NCBI GenBank assembly: GCA_951812725.1
Contig: OX638330.1
Location: 868,001 to 932,000, forward strand
DNA from: an uncultured Caldilineaceae bacterium
GTDB taxonomy: Bacteria; Chloroflexota; Anaerolineae; Caldilineales; Caldilineaceae
DNA: 64,000 nucleotides
Reading direction: 5' to 3'
A model generated the notes under the pieces. It worked only from the letters and a program-made list of their open reading frames with translations. It was not told the origin of the DNA and ran no database searches. Shown here piece by piece: positions 35,170 through 45,299 of this stretch (position 1 is its first letter; each line of letters starts with the position of its first letter). The translations under genes were made by a program, and so were the position numbers.

Positions 35170-36135
35170 ATGATAATCCAGACCCTTACGCCGATTTCGA
35201 CCGAGAGCCTCTCGTCAGAGAGCGCGATCTCCGTGCTTGAAGATGTCGGCAACACCCCTTTACTCGACCTGACCGACTTCGCGCATAGTCACGGCGCGCC
35301 GGAAGACGTACAGCTGTACGCCAAAGCGGAATGGGCAAATCCCGGTGGGTCGGTGAAGGCGCGCGCAGCCCTGAAGATCGTGGAGGAGGCCGAAGCTGAC
35401 GGCAGGTTGGGCGCCGGTAAGACGCTTATTGACAGCAGCTCCGGCAATACCGCGATCGCCTACGCGCTGGTCGGCGCTGTCAAGGGGTTCCCCGTCCATC
35501 TCGTAATGCCCAAAAATGTCAGCCGCGAACGAAAAGCGCTGGTAAAGGCCTACGGCGCCACCCTCATTGAATCGGATCCGCTTGAAGGTTCGGATGGGGC
35601 CATTCGCCTGGTGCGGGAGATCGTCGCCGCCGAACCGCAACGTTACTTCTACGCCGATCAGTATAACAATGATGCCAACTGGCGCGCCCACTACGAGGGC
35701 ACCGGCCCGGAGATCTGGCACCAGACTCAGGGACGACTAACGCATTTCGTTGCCGGGCTGGGGACAACCGGTACATTTGTTGGCGCCGGTCGTTTCTTGC
35801 GGGAACAGTACGCAGCAGCGCAGCTTGTCGCCGTTCAACCCGAAGATGAGCTATTCGTAATCGAAGGGTTGAAGTATCTGCCAACGGCCATAACACCGGG
35901 AATCTATGAGCCTTCACTGGTCGACCGTCACATGACCGTTGCTGCCGAGACTGCCTGGGACGTAACCCAGGCGCTGGCGCGTGCGGCAGGACTGTTTGTC
36001 GGTTTCAGCAGCGGCGCTGCCGTCGCTGCCGCAGTGCAAGTAGCGAAAGAACTGCCTGAGAGTTCCGATGGGGTCGTCGTCACCCTCCTTCCCGACGACG
36101 GCAGCAAATATGTGAGTCTGGGTCTCTTCGACTGA
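35170..36135 (+). CDS. cysM: PLP-dependent cysteine synthase, CysM type
   Basis: A 321-aa beta-family PLP enzyme. Lys63 in NPGGSVKAR is the Schiff-base lysine, SSSGNTA (89-95) binds the substrate carboxylate, and GLGTTGT binds the PLP phosphate. Length and context match mycobacterial CysM (O-phosphoserine sulfhydrylase), which takes sulfur from the CysO thiocarboxylate and leaves a CysO-cysteine adduct for Mec. All four parts (JAMM, carrier, activating enzyme, synthase) are present here. Use of O-phosphoserine is inferred from the neighbours, not visible in the sequence. Confidence 0.9.
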   Translation: MIIQTLTPISTESLSSESAISVLEDVGNTPLLDLTDFAHSHGAPEDVQLYAKAEWANPGGSVKARAALKIVEEAEADGRLGAGKTLIDSSSGNTAIAYALVGAVKGFPVHLVMPKNVSRERKALVKAYGATLIESDPLEGSDGAIRLVREIVAAEPQRYFYADQYNNDANWRAHYEGTGPEIWHQTQGRLTHFVAGLGTTGTFVGAGRFLREQYAAAQLVAVQPEDELFVIEGLKYLPTAITPGIYEPSLVDRHMTVAAETAWDVTQALARAAGLFVGFSSGAAVAAAVQVAKELPESSDGVVVTLLPDDGSKYVSLGLFD

Positions 36136-36189
36136 AGCCCACAGGCTAACGACAGCTTCCACACATCACCGCTTGCCAACCTTCTCCCC

Positions 36190-38787
36190 TCACTCCATAC
36201 GCAGCGCTTCAGCCGGGTCGGTTCTGCTCATACGCCAGGCCGGATAGAGACCTGCCAGCAACGCGGCAGTCAAAGCAACCAGGAATGCCTGCGCAAACTC
36301 TCCTACCTGGAGCTGCATCGTCAGAGTCCAGCCGAAAGAGCGCAGGTTGATGATGTAGATGAGGATCAGCGCCAATATGAAGCCGGTCGGCATCGCCACC
36401 AACCCGGCGCTGGTTCCAAGCAAACCTGTCTCCAGCAGCGTGACCCCCCACAACTGACGCCGCGTCATCCCACTCGCGCGCAGAACGCCAATCTCCCTGG
36501 CGCGCTCCAGCTGCAGACTCATCAGCGTGCTCAGGATGCCCACAAAGGCGACCAAAGTTGCCAGCAGACGCAGCGCGACCGTAATGGCGAACGTGCGATC
36601 GAACACCTCCAGCGCATTGCGCCGGACGCCTCGATTGGAGCTAATCAGCAGTTCCGCCCTGCCGGCGAAGGCCCGCCGCAGCGCGTTGACCGTCTCATCC
36701 ACGTCGACGCCCGGCTCGACAAAGAGCGCTACCGCCGACAGCGCGTCATCATTCCAGTATCGCCGGTAGTTGCCGTCGTCCATCAGCAGGGTGGGCTGGA
36801 CGTCGAAGTCGTAGGTAACGCCGACGATGGGGAAACTACGCTCTCCGGCATCTGCCAGGAGTCGCAGCGTATCTCCCAGTCGCAGCTCGAAACGGTTCGC
36901 CATCGTTTCGTTGACGACAACGCCGCCGGCCTCGACGGCAGTCCAGGTAGCCATCGTGTCACCGATCGATTCACGGTAGCGGCGGTCGTCGCCTGCCAGG
37001 TCCTGCAGTACTGCCGCCAACTGTACCGTGGCCTCAGTCCCGTCCGGTAGAGTGGCAGCTGCTTCCACTTCGCGGCTGGTCGAGTAGCCGGCGATGGCGG
37101 GAAAGGAGCGCAGCTCCGCCAGCAAAGACGGCTCCAACACGGCGTTGTTGCGATTTGGCCCCAGCGCGGGCGCGGAGATGAAAATATCTGCCTGGAGGAT
37201 CTCGTCCAGCCATTGCTCGACCGTCAGTCGGAAGGAGACGATCATCACGCCCACGCCGATGATCACACTGACGGCAACCATAAGAGCGGCGATCGCGGCC
37301 GACGTGCGCGAGAGTGAGCGCAGGATGTTGCGGGGCGCCATACGGGTGAGGATGCCCAGGCGGCGGCTGAGCAACCGGTGCAAGCCTTCCATCAGCAGCA
37401 GCGTGAGTGCAGGTGTGACCAGCGCGGCGCCGAGGATGACCGCGAACAGGCCGCCAAAGGCAATGACGAGATTCCATTCAGGGATCAGCATGGCTGCGCC
37501 CACCAGGCCCAGGATGAGGCCGGCTGCGGTCAGCCGCGGCAGCGCTTGGCGTGCCTTACTCTCAATGCTGGAGCGTTGGATGGCCCCTGCCGGAGGCACG
37601 CTCGTCGCCTCGAAGGCCGGCAAGAGTGCCGCAAGCAGAGCGGCGCCGATGCCGCTGAGCGCGCCCTTGGCTAACGTCCAGACAGGCACGTCGGCGCTGC
37701 GTACCGCCACCACGAAAAAGAGGTCGTTGATGGTCTGGGTAACGGCTTGTACCGCGCCCCGGCCCATAAGCACGCCCAGTCCCAACCCCAGCACGGTGCC
37801 AATGATGCCCAGAAAGGCCGCCTCAATCAGGATCATGACAAACAGTTCCCGCCTGGTCATACCGAGCGCACGTAAGATGCCAAGAACGGGCCGGCGCTGG
37901 ACGACGCTGAAGGAAACCGTGTTGTAAATCAGGAACATGCCTACAACCAGGGCGAGTAGGCTGAGCGCGGTCAGATTCAGCCGGAACGCGGCCGTCATCT
38001 CTTCCACAGTACCTGTGCGGGCAGAGGGACGAACAACGCGCGCTCCGACCGGCAGAATCTCCCTGATTTCGTCCAGCTTCGCATCGCCCGCAGGGCCTGC
38101 CGGCACGATCAGATCGATGCGGTCAAGCCGGCCGACTCTGTCCAACAGCTCCTGCGCCGTACTGATGTCGACGATAAGCAGGCCGTCCAATGCACGCCGG
38201 CTCAATTCGTCCGATGGGACCAGCAGCCCGACAATTTCCAAAATCTCCCGGCGCGCGCCGATGCGGACAGGTAAAGACTGACCTGGCTGCAGGCCATAGC
38301 GGGCAGCCACCGACTGACCGATCAGAACGGTATTGGGCTCCACAAGGAAGGGCGTGAGATAGCTGCCGAAGCCGTCAACCGCCGCCGCATCAACCGATTG
38401 GCCGCCCAAATAGCTGCGAAAAGGCGGCTCGGCGAAAGGATCGATGCCGAGCAGGCGCATGGGTTGGGCGTCAAGCTGGGGCACACTGACGTAGCTTTCG
38501 ACGACCGGGGCGCTGAGGCGAAACGCCAAATCTCTGCGCAAACGGGCGTAGAGGGCGGCATCCACACCGTCTGGCCCGCCGACTACCTGGTGCGTTGCGC
38601 GGCCCGTAATCTGTTCGGTCCCGAGTGCAAAAGCCCGGTTAGCCGACCCGTTGGCCAGGTCGATCGCGACGATCATGGCGACGCCAATCGCCACGCCGAC
38701 GACCAGAAAGATCGACTGCAGAGGCCGCCGCCAGCTGTGACGCCACGCCAATCGCAATAGTGGATGTCGCCAAAGAGTTCGGGTCAT
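36190..38787 (-). CDS. FtsX/MacB-type ABC transporter permease, two-repeat
   Basis: An 865-aa permease with duplicated MacB-PCD/FtsX architecture. The N-terminal TM ([21 protein letters not shown]) leads to a large extracytoplasmic domain, then three TM helices with [11 protein letters not shown] second TM and periplasmic domain follow, then three TM helices with [10 protein letters not shown] and the end [18 protein letters not shown]. Such pairs export or extract lipids, lipoproteins or peptides by mechanotransmission. The start overlaps the stop of the ATPase gene by four bases, so the two are translationally coupled. Confidence 0.93.
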   Translation of the reverse strand: MTRTLWRHPLLRLAWRHSWRRPLQSIFLVVGVAIGVAMIVAIDLANGSANRAFALGTEQITGRATHQVVGGPDGVDAALYARLRRDLAFRLSAPVVESYVSVPQLDAQPMRLLGIDPFAEPPFRSYLGGQSVDAAAVDGFGSYLTPFLVEPNTVLIGQSVAARYGLQPGQSLPVRIGARREILEIVGLLVPSDELSRRALDGLLIVDISTAQELLDRVGRLDRIDLIVPAGPAGDAKLDEIREILPVGARVVRPSARTGTVEEMTAAFRLNLTALSLLALVVGMFLIYNTVSFSVVQRRPVLGILRALGMTRRELFVMILIEAAFLGIIGTVLGLGLGVLMGRGAVQAVTQTINDLFFVVAVRSADVPVWTLAKGALSGIGAALLAALLPAFEATSVPPAGAIQRSSIESKARQALPRLTAAGLILGLVGAAMLIPEWNLVIAFGGLFAVILGAALVTPALTLLLMEGLHRLLSRRLGILTRMAPRNILRSLSRTSAAIAALMVAVSVIIGVGVMIVSFRLTVEQWLDEILQADIFISAPALGPNRNNAVLEPSLLAELRSFPAIAGYSTSREVEAAATLPDGTEATVQLAAVLQDLAGDDRRYRESIGDTMATWTAVEAGGVVVNETMANRFELRLGDTLRLLADAGERSFPIVGVTYDFDVQPTLLMDDGNYRRYWNDDALSAVALFVEPGVDVDETVNALRRAFAGRAELLISSNRGVRRNALEVFDRTFAITVALRLLATLVAFVGILSTLMSLQLERAREIGVLRASGMTRRQLWGVTLLETGLLGTSAGLVAMPTGFILALILIYIINLRSFGWTLTMQLQVGEFAQAFLVALTAALLAGLYPAWRMSRTDPAEALRME

Positions 38788-39593
38788 CTCGGCTTCGCAG
38801 AGTCCAGGTCGCTAAACTGCCTTTGGATAGCGTCCGACTCGTGCAGTTGACTCTGCGCCGCGCTGAGGTGGGAAACGAGTTGCCCCCGTTCCAGGAAATA
38901 GACTGCATCGGCGAGGTCTGCAATGTCTTGATCGTGGGTCGCCATAATCAGGGTCTTCCCGGCATCGCGGCTCAACTCCAGCAACAGTCGCAGAATGGCC
39001 TCGCCCGTTCCTTCATCCAGGTTGCCGGTAGGCTCATCGGCCAGCAATAGGATTGGGTCATGGATGATGGCGCGGGCGATGGCGACGCGCTGCTGCTCGC
39101 CCCCGCTGAGCCGGTCGGGGAAAGAGTCCAGCCGGTCTCCAAGACCGACCCGATCGAGCAGACTTTCGGCGCGGCGGTGGCCTCTTCGGTCCTGGCCCGC
39201 CAGCTCGATCGGCAGAGCGACGTTTTCCAGGACTGTGAGTGTGGGGATCAGATTGAAGAACTGGAAGATGATGCCGATGTTGCGGCGGCGGAAGAGCGTG
39301 CGCTGGTGTTCGTGCAAGGCGGTCAACTCGACTTCGCGGCCTCGCTCGCGAATTAAGACCCGTCCCCCGGTTGGACGGTCGATGCCGGAGATGAGGTTCA
39401 GGAGTGTACTCTTGCCACTGCCCGATTTCCCCAACAGACAGATGAACTGCCCGGTCCCAAAAGAACAATCTACAGTTTCCAGAACACGCTTCTCTTGTCC
39501 CGCCTCGTAGTAGGACTTGCCCAGGGCGTCCAGGCGTACGAGCGTCGGCGGCATTCCCGGCGCCGGCTGGTCTGCAATCGCTGTCTTGTTCAT
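38784..39593 (-). CDS. ABC transporter ATP-binding protein (LolD/MacB type)
   Basis: 269 aa with Walker [10 protein letters not shown] at 55-63, a Q-loop region [16 protein letters not shown], signature LSGGEQQR, Walker [10 protein letters not shown] and the His-switch ATHD. It is the ATPase of the FtsX-type permease at 36190, the next gene on the same strand. The sequence after about 235 ([19 protein letters not shown]) is a short extra tail. Promoter elements would lie within 39594-39757, just outside the mobile element at 39758. Confidence 0.95.
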   Translation of the reverse strand: MNKTAIADQPAPGMPPTLVRLDALGKSYYEAGQEKRVLETVDCSFGTGQFICLLGKSGSGKSTLLNLISGIDRPTGGRVLIRERGREVELTALHEHQRTLFRRRNIGIIFQFFNLIPTLTVLENVALPIELAGQDRRGHRRAESLLDRVGLGDRLDSFPDRLSGGEQQRVAIARAIIHDPILLLADEPTGNLDEGTGEAILRLLLELSRDAGKTLIMATHDQDIADLADAVYFLERGQLVSHLSAAQSQLHESDAIQRQFSDLDSAKPR

Positions 39594-39757
39594 CGCTCGC
39601 TCACACTGCGGACTAATTTAATCGCCATTGATCTGTCCTTTCAGCCTATTCTATCAGTGTAGGGTATCGGGGCAGAAAATATCTGTGGCAACAATGCCAA
39701 TGTGTGCGGAAAGCTGACCGTCCTGTCGAAAACTCAGCGTTTCGGCACTCTTTTTTT

Positions 39758-40043
39758 GTAACTATTAAGCCACAGTAGTTGACCAGCCAGTCATCCTTGG
39801 AACCATTCAGGCTCTTGGTGACGCAACTGGTGTGCAGTCGCCGCCATGCTCGCCAGCCGACACGTCGCTAAGAATGCACACGGTCGGTGAGGCATGTTTT
39901 TGTAGGGGGGCGTTGCGGGGGCGCAGCCCCTGCACAAGGGAGGGCGCTTGCGCCCGACCGCCCAAAATACAGCAATGAGGGGAGAAAGAACTCCTTCGCT
40001 CGCCTCGTTCAGGGTTGCGAATCAGTTGCGGCTGAGTAGGTAA
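39758..40043 (+). mobile_element. MITE copy C (286 bp)
   Basis: Begins GTAACTATT and ends AGTAGGTAA, the same length as copy B. The 8-mer CTTTTTTT occurs at 39750-39757 and 40044-40051; this fits a target duplication, though low complexity makes it weaker evidence. The internal hairpin is GGGCGC-TT-GCGCCC (39942-39955). It lies in the divergent region between the ABC ATPase gene and the M24 peptidase gene, ending 105 bases before the latter's start. Confidence 0.88.
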
Positions 40044-40148
40044 CTTTTTTTGGATTCTCAAATGCCCGGTGTTAGCCTTCACAGATAAGAGTCGGCCAAC
40101 CAAGGGACTGCCGACAAGGCGGTCCCAAGAAAGATAGAGAGGATTGGG

Positions 40149-41381
40149 ATGAAGAGAGATCTGGATCGACTGATGGCGGAACGCAACCTGGACGGTTTTC
40201 TGGTTCTGGGCGAAGGGCATGGCCCGGTCATGCGATACCTCACCAGCGGCGGGTACTTTGAGGGTGCCCTTCTTCTCAAGTCACGCGGCGAGGAGGTTAC
40301 GCTCGTCCACGGCATGATGGAGCGGGACACGGCAGCGGACACGGGTCTTCGTACCATTAACAGAGAGGAACACTTTAACGGTTATGAGCTGCTCAAGGAA
40401 TTCGGCGGCGATCGGTTGGCCGCGAACGCCGCCTACCTCGCCCGCGCCATGGAGATGGTCGGGCTGCGGGGGCGGGTTGGCGTCTATGGCCAGCAGGATG
40501 CCGGCGCGTCGCTGGCGCTAATCGAAAAGGTGAAGGAGCAGATCGAGGGCATCGAGATCGTCGGTGAATACGGCGAGACGCTCTTCAGCCAGGCATTCGT
40601 CACCAAGGACGACGCCGAAATGGAGATTCTGCAGCGGGCCGGGCGGCTCACTTGCGCAGTAGTGGGAGACGTTCAGGCGTTCATCCAGGAGCACAAGGTA
40701 GGGAGGGATGAGACTCTGCTGAAGACCGACGGCGAGCCGCTGACTATCGGCGATGTAAAGGCTTTCATGCGCGGGCGTCTACATGCCAACGGCTTGAAGG
40801 AGGACCACGGCACCATCTTTTCGCAGGGTCGCGATGCCGGCGTGCCCCACAATGCCGGCGATCCGGCGATGCCCCTGCAACTGGGCCGCTCCATCATCTT
40901 CGACATTTTTCCGACAACGGAAGAGGGCTACTTCCACGACCTGACCCGCACCTGGAGCCTAGGCTATGCAACCGACGAAGTGCAGGAAGCATACGACCAG
41001 ACCAAGGAGATCTTTGACCGCGTAATGGCAGAGTTGGCGTTGGGTCGTCCGACGCGGGAATATCAGATTATGACCTGCGACTACTACGAAAGCAAGGGTC
41101 ACAAGACGTTGCGCAGCCATCCCGGTACCGAAGAAGGTTATGTACACGGCCTCGGCCACGGCATCGGTCTCGAGATTCACGAGGAGCCGCGTTTCAGCCA
41201 TGCACAGGGTGAAAATACCGTCCTGCTGCCGGGACACGTCGTGACCATAGAGCCGGGTCTGTACTATCCAAGTCGCGGATTCGGCGTGCGCGTCGAGGAC
41301 GCCGTCGCCTATAACGAAGCGGGCGAACTCATCTGGTTAACCGATTATCCGTACGATCTCGTCGTTCCGATGAAGAGATAA
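40149..41381 (+). CDS. M24-family metallopeptidase (Xaa-Pro aminopeptidase-like)
   Basis: 410 aa: an N-terminal creatinase-like domain (1-175) and a C-terminal pita-bread catalytic domain. The five metal ligands can be placed at Asp252 (IFDIFP), Asp264 (FHDLTRT), His337 (GHGIGL), Glu368 (TIEPGLYY) and Glu383 (RVEDAV). It probably removes N-terminal residues before proline or cleaves dipeptides in the cytoplasm; no signal peptide is seen. GAGAGGATTGGG lies just before the ATG. It is a single-gene unit between the mobile element and a terminator. Confidence 0.93.
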   Translation: MKRDLDRLMAERNLDGFLVLGEGHGPVMRYLTSGGYFEGALLLKSRGEEVTLVHGMMERDTAADTGLRTINREEHFNGYELLKEFGGDRLAANAAYLARAMEMVGLRGRVGVYGQQDAGASLALIEKVKEQIEGIEIVGEYGETLFSQAFVTKDDAEMEILQRAGRLTCAVVGDVQAFIQEHKVGRDETLLKTDGEPLTIGDVKAFMRGRLHANGLKEDHGTIFSQGRDAGVPHNAGDPAMPLQLGRSIIFDIFPTTEEGYFHDLTRTWSLGYATDEVQEAYDQTKEIFDRVMAELALGRPTREYQIMTCDYYESKGHKTLRSHPGTEEGYVHGLGHGIGLEIHEEPRFSHAQGENTVLLPGHVVTIEPGLYYPSRGFGVRVEDAVAYNEAGELIWLTDYPYDLVVPMKR

Positions 41382-41399
41382 CGATGAGAGGAAAAGAAA

Positions 41400-41434
41400 G
41401 AGAGAGGAGCGAGTTACCTTCTCGCCCCTCTCTC
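41400..41434. terminator. Bidirectional terminator between convergent genes
   Basis: Arms GAGAGAGGAGCGAG (41400-41413) and CTCGCCCCTCTCTC (41421-41434) pair with a single mismatch around a 7-base loop. They lie between the stops of the M24 gene (41381, plus) and the S41 gene (41465, minus). The T run is weak on both sides. Confidence 0.65.
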
Positions 41435-41464
41435 CTCAATTCTCTCTAGCTTAATTCTTGCCTG

Positions 41465-43861
41465 CTAACTGTCGTCAGAGCTTTCCTCATCTTCCTCCGA
41501 CACGTCAACCACTTCCAGCGTATACGTTCCCTCTTCATCACCCACTGCCGAGCTGACTTCAACGACCAGCTCAAGGTCGCTGGGAACCTCCAGCTCTTCC
41601 AGCGCGGCGTCCGTATCATATGAATCGTCATCAGTCATGATTGGCGAATCACCGTTGAGATAGAGGGCCAGATAGGTATCGAAATCCTCGCTGCGTGCGA
41701 AGATGCTGATAACGTCCCCTTCCGAAAGCGGGAGCGTGTAATGCACTACCGTTTGAGCAGCAAGTGTTGCCGTAATGACGTCGCCTACCGCGATCTCGCC
41801 GCCATCGATTGTTTCTACCGCCAGCAACGAGTCGAGGTGCGCAACCGCGGCATCGACTAAGACGCGATCGGCCTCTTCCTCATCCGCCAGCAGAATCTCC
41901 TCCGTTATCGGCACCAGAACCGTCGGCGGCACGCCTTTGCCTTCGATGTGAATTTCGCCATCGGAATCGACTGCGCGCCCGATGGTGAAAGTGAAGTACT
42001 CATCTTCGGGCATCTTAATGCTCTTGATGCTGCCGCCCAGCCCGCCGGTTGGGTAGTGGCCGATGACGTGAGCGCGGTCATCGATAGTCATGTCATAAGT
42101 GAAGAACTCGCAGGCGCTGAGGCAGAAGGGGCCAACGATTACAACCACTTCGCCATCATAGCGAAGATCTTCGGCCGGCAGGTAGTAACGGTCTTCCCCA
42201 TCCGGGTTAAAGTAGAATTCGCCGCGGTCCTCGTCGTAGAAGCCGGAATTGCCGAGGGTATGCTCTTCGTGGAAGAAGTAAGCGGCCATCTGATCGGCGA
42301 GAAAACCGCTGCCGCCGCCATTCTGTCGCATGTCAATGATGAGACCGTTGACCGCGTAGCGTTTCAATGTGCGAATCATCCGCTCCCACAACTGGATCGT
42401 CAACACGCTGTTGTCAGAGAAGCTGTCAATCTTTACATATCCGTAGTCGTTTTCGCCGTACTCGTCAGCTTCAAGCAGCTCATAGGCTACCGGTATTTCG
42501 AACCCGGTTGTTCCTCTGGCAAAAGAGGAAAAACTGAAGCTGTCGAATTCGCTGATGACCTTCATCGTCTCCGTTACTTCCTCACCTTCCGCGTTTTTCC
42601 AGGTCAGCTCTACCTCGGTTTCGATCGGGAAGCGGACGGCATACCGCATCTGCTGCAAGCGCTTGAAGTGATCGGTGCTGAATGGCGCTGAATGGGCAAC
42701 GGCGTTGCTGATGACTTCCGCGATTGCAACTCCGTCTATCGATACGATCTCGGTGCCAAGCGTGATGCCGGCAGTCTCGGCTGGGCTGCCTTCGCCGACA
42801 AAATTGACAATCACGGGTCCTTCGTTCGTCTCTCGAATTGCTATACCCAGACCCCCGGCAATGTCCGACTGGAAATCCTCGCGAACAAAAGGCCCGCTAA
42901 CATGACCGTCAGGGATCGACCAACCGAAGTCGCGTAACGCCCGCTGGTAGTCTCGAATATCCTCATCGGTGGTGGCAGCTTCAATGCGGGGCAGGAACTC
43001 TGTCCGCTTCGCCTCCCAGTCGATACCTTTATACTCCGTAAACGCATACTCTTTTTTCAGCAGATCGACCAGAGAGTTGAACGCCTCTGTGTAGGTCTGT
43101 TCGGAATAGTCAACCAGCGCAATGCCTTCCGGTTCGATCAGGTCAACCACCGGGTTGCGGGAGCGGTCAAAACTGAAAGGCTCGGCGTCCATGCTGACTA
43201 TCGTGTACCCCTCAGGCAGGGTCACGATCGGATCATCATCGGTAAATAGCAACCCGTCTTCGCCGAATCCGGAGGGGAAGCCCTGCTCGTCATCTGGCGC
43301 GTAGACGAGGAAGACGCCGCCGACGATCTCCCTTTCCGTCTCGATTTCATCGCTGATGCGAGTCGAAGCGTAGGCCGTCGACCAACCTCCACCATACAGA
43401 TCCCGTTCCTCCAGGAAGGGATCGCCAAAGGTATTGTCCCAGTACGCGATGGCAAAGACCTGCACGCCCTGGTCTTCATCGTCATCATTGTCGACGTCGC
43501 GGTAACTGCCCTGTGGTTCAATCGGCAGGGCGACCGAATACTTAAAGGGAGATGTAAAGAAATCTGAGGTTATCTGGCCGATTGTCTGGGATTCGACCGG
43601 CATAAGAAAATGTTCGTTGCGATCTACGAATCCTGCCTGGTCTTCGAGAATCACCAACGGCTGCGCTACACCGAGCGTGAAATAGGGCGAGGTATAAGAG
43701 ACGCTTCCCGATATTCTGACTGCGCCGCCCTCGTCATTCACAATAGAGGCATCCGGAGGGGGGTCACTGCTTTCCTGCGCCAGAACAGCGGTTGCTGACA
43801 GCGCTCCCAGAACTGATATGATGAGTAGTACGTAGAATCCTTTGACTAAACGTTCTTTCAT
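41465..43861 (-). CDS. Exported S41-family serine protease with PDZ and C-terminal PPC domain
   Basis: 798 aa from ATG 43861 (AAGGAGAG upstream); the frame from 43921 adds 20 implausible residues. It has a Sec signal peptide (MKERLVKGFYVLLIISVLGALSATAVLA). An N-terminal region of unknown fold precedes a PDZ domain around 335-420 (GSPAETAGITLGTEIVSIDG). The tail-specific protease domain has the nucleophile Ser582 in GPFCLSACEFF. A PPC-like beta-sandwich lies at about 695-790 (VHYTLPLSEGDVISIFARSEDFDTYL). The tail is acidic. It is a secreted processing or degradative protease. Confidence 0.88.
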   Translation of the reverse strand: MKERLVKGFYVLLIISVLGALSATAVLAQESSDPPPDASIVNDEGGAVRISGSVSYTSPYFTLGVAQPLVILEDQAGFVDRNEHFLMPVESQTIGQITSDFFTSPFKYSVALPIEPQGSYRDVDNDDDEDQGVQVFAIAYWDNTFGDPFLEERDLYGGGWSTAYASTRISDEIETEREIVGGVFLVYAPDDEQGFPSGFGEDGLLFTDDDPIVTLPEGYTIVSMDAEPFSFDRSRNPVVDLIEPEGIALVDYSEQTYTEAFNSLVDLLKKEYAFTEYKGIDWEAKRTEFLPRIEAATTDEDIRDYQRALRDFGWSIPDGHVSGPFVREDFQSDIAGGLGIAIRETNEGPVIVNFVGEGSPAETAGITLGTEIVSIDGVAIAEVISNAVAHSAPFSTDHFKRLQQMRYAVRFPIETEVELTWKNAEGEEVTETMKVISEFDSFSFSSFARGTTGFEIPVAYELLEADEYGENDYGYVKIDSFSDNSVLTIQLWERMIRTLKRYAVNGLIIDMRQNGGGSGFLADQMAAYFFHEEHTLGNSGFYDEDRGEFYFNPDGEDRYYLPAEDLRYDGEVVVIVGPFCLSACEFFTYDMTIDDRAHVIGHYPTGGLGGSIKSIKMPEDEYFTFTIGRAVDSDGEIHIEGKGVPPTVLVPITEEILLADEEEADRVLVDAAVAHLDSLLAVETIDGGEIAVGDVITATLAAQTVVHYTLPLSEGDVISIFARSEDFDTYLALYLNGDSPIMTDDDSYDTDAALEELEVPSDLELVVEVSSAVGDEEGTYTLEVVDVSEEDEESSDDS

Positions 43862-44232
43862 TACTCTCTCCTTGGAACTGATTCCTTGATCCGGCGAGTG
43901 TTGAGCCGGCAAACTTGGCATTGATTCTTATGTCGGTCCTTTTGATACCACGACTCTTCACAAAAGTGATACAAGTGGATTGTGGGTTCCTGTCTGCGAC
44001 CGCCCTTCGCGACCCCGAGCCCAGGCGCGCGAAGGTGTTTCTCACTCCTCTCCCCTCACACCTGGTTTTCGGGTGATAGGGTCTTCTGCCAAACCTGGTA
44101 CGGGGGAACTCTCCCCCGCAACGCCCTCTTCAAAAAACACGCCTCGCCGCCGTACATGGACCGCGAACATCTTCGGTGGCACGCAAATACTGCCAAACCC
44201 AAAGGCTGCATTCCATTCCTGCATCAGCAACA
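43862..44232. other. Intergenic region with a possible degraded MITE
   Basis: 371 bases. From about 44028 to 44150 the order GCGCGAAGGTGTTT, CTCCCCTCA, CCCCCGCAACGCCC and CAAAAAACACGCCTC follows the inverted layout of the 286-bp family, but with many differences and without recognisable ends or target duplication. It may be an old copy or a relative. The S41 gene promoter should also lie here, in the first 150 bases. Confidence 0.4.
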
Positions 44233-45201
44233 TCAGGTCGCACTCTCCCTCTCATAAGCAATCATATCATCGAGAATTTTCGGTAACAAATAGGTAGGCG
44301 TCCATCCTATCTCAGCGCCGATCTTTGATATGTCCGGGACACGTCGGCGCAAGTCTTCGAATCCTGCCAAATAGGCCTCGTCATAGGGAAGGAAGCGGAT
44401 CGACGATGTAGAATCGGCGCGGTCAATGATAAACTCGGCCAGTTCGCGTATCGTTACCTCATGGTTGCTGCCGATGTTGTAAATTTGTCCACTCTTGGTG
44501 GTCTGATCCAGTAGTGCGACCATCGCCCGCACGACATCGGAAACATGGCAAAAACAGCGGGTCTGCGAGCCGTCACCGTAGACAGTGAGGGGTTGGCCGC
44601 GCAGGGCCTGATTTACAAAGCGGGGCAGGACCATTCCGAAACGACCGGTCTGGCGCGGCCCAACCACATTGAACAGACGCATGATGGTGAGCGGCAGCCC
44701 GGATTCCTTGTGGGCAGCGAGGGCGAGGAATTCGTCGAGCAGTTTTGTCGCGGCGTAGACCCAGCGGGTCCGGTCGGGCGGGCCAAGGACCAGGTCGCCG
44801 TCCTCGGAAAAGGGCAGAGCTTCGCTCTTGCCGTAGACTTCGCTGGTGCTGGCGATAAGCGTATGGCAACCGTAGCGCCTGGCCGCGCCCAGGAGTGCGT
44901 GCGTGCCCAAAACGTTAGTTTCGATTGTCTCGGTGGGACGCTCCAGGACCAGTTGCACGCCGACAGCGGCCGCCAGATGCACAATCGCATCGGCTTGGCT
45001 GGCAAGCCGGTCCATCGCAGGACCGTCGGTGACCCCTCCGTGCGTGAAGGAGAATCCTGGATGTTCCTGCAAGCGTCGGATATTATCGACCGCGCCTGTG
45101 CTGAGATTGTCGAGAACGGAGACGGAGTCGCCCCGCCTGAGCAGGGCGTCGGCAAGGTGGCTGCCGATGAATCCGGCTCCACCGGTAATCAGAATGTGCA
45201 T
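44233..45201 (-). CDS. NAD-dependent nucleotide-sugar epimerase/dehydratase (GalE-like)
   Basis: 322 aa from ATG 45201; the frame to 45300 adds 33 non-family residues. An extended SDR with GGAGFIG at 7-13 and the active site STSEVYG (118-124) plus Tyr149-x3-Lys153 (YAATK). The C-terminal part carries RLFNVVGPRQTGRFGMVLP and QTRCFCHVSDVV, as in UDP-glucose 4-epimerases and UDP-glucuronate decarboxylases. It makes activated sugars for envelope polysaccharides; the O-antigen ligase at 50373 could use the product. It is about 100 bases after purH on the same strand. Confidence 0.87.
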   Translation of the reverse strand: MHILITGGAGFIGSHLADALLRRGDSVSVLDNLSTGAVDNIRRLQEHPGFSFTHGGVTDGPAMDRLASQADAIVHLAAAVGVQLVLERPTETIETNVLGTHALLGAARRYGCHTLIASTSEVYGKSEALPFSEDGDLVLGPPDRTRWVYAATKLLDEFLALAAHKESGLPLTIMRLFNVVGPRQTGRFGMVLPRFVNQALRGQPLTVYGDGSQTRCFCHVSDVVRAMVALLDQTTKSGQIYNIGSNHEVTIRELAEFIIDRADSTSSIRFLPYDEAYLAGFEDLRRRVPDISKIGAEIGWTPTYLLPKILDDMIAYERESAT

Positions 45202-45299
45202 AGGCTTCTCTAAGCTCAGGTAGACATCAACGCATGACCGGCGGCCAGAATATGCAGCCCTCTGGCCGCCAGATCCAGGCACCGGCTCTAGCCGTCGCA

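Noticed and set aside
39750..40051. CTTTTTTT flanks of MITE copy C as stand-alone proof of a target duplication
   Set aside because: Poly-T tracts are common by chance. I accept it only because copies A and B show exact, complex 8-mers at the same boundaries.
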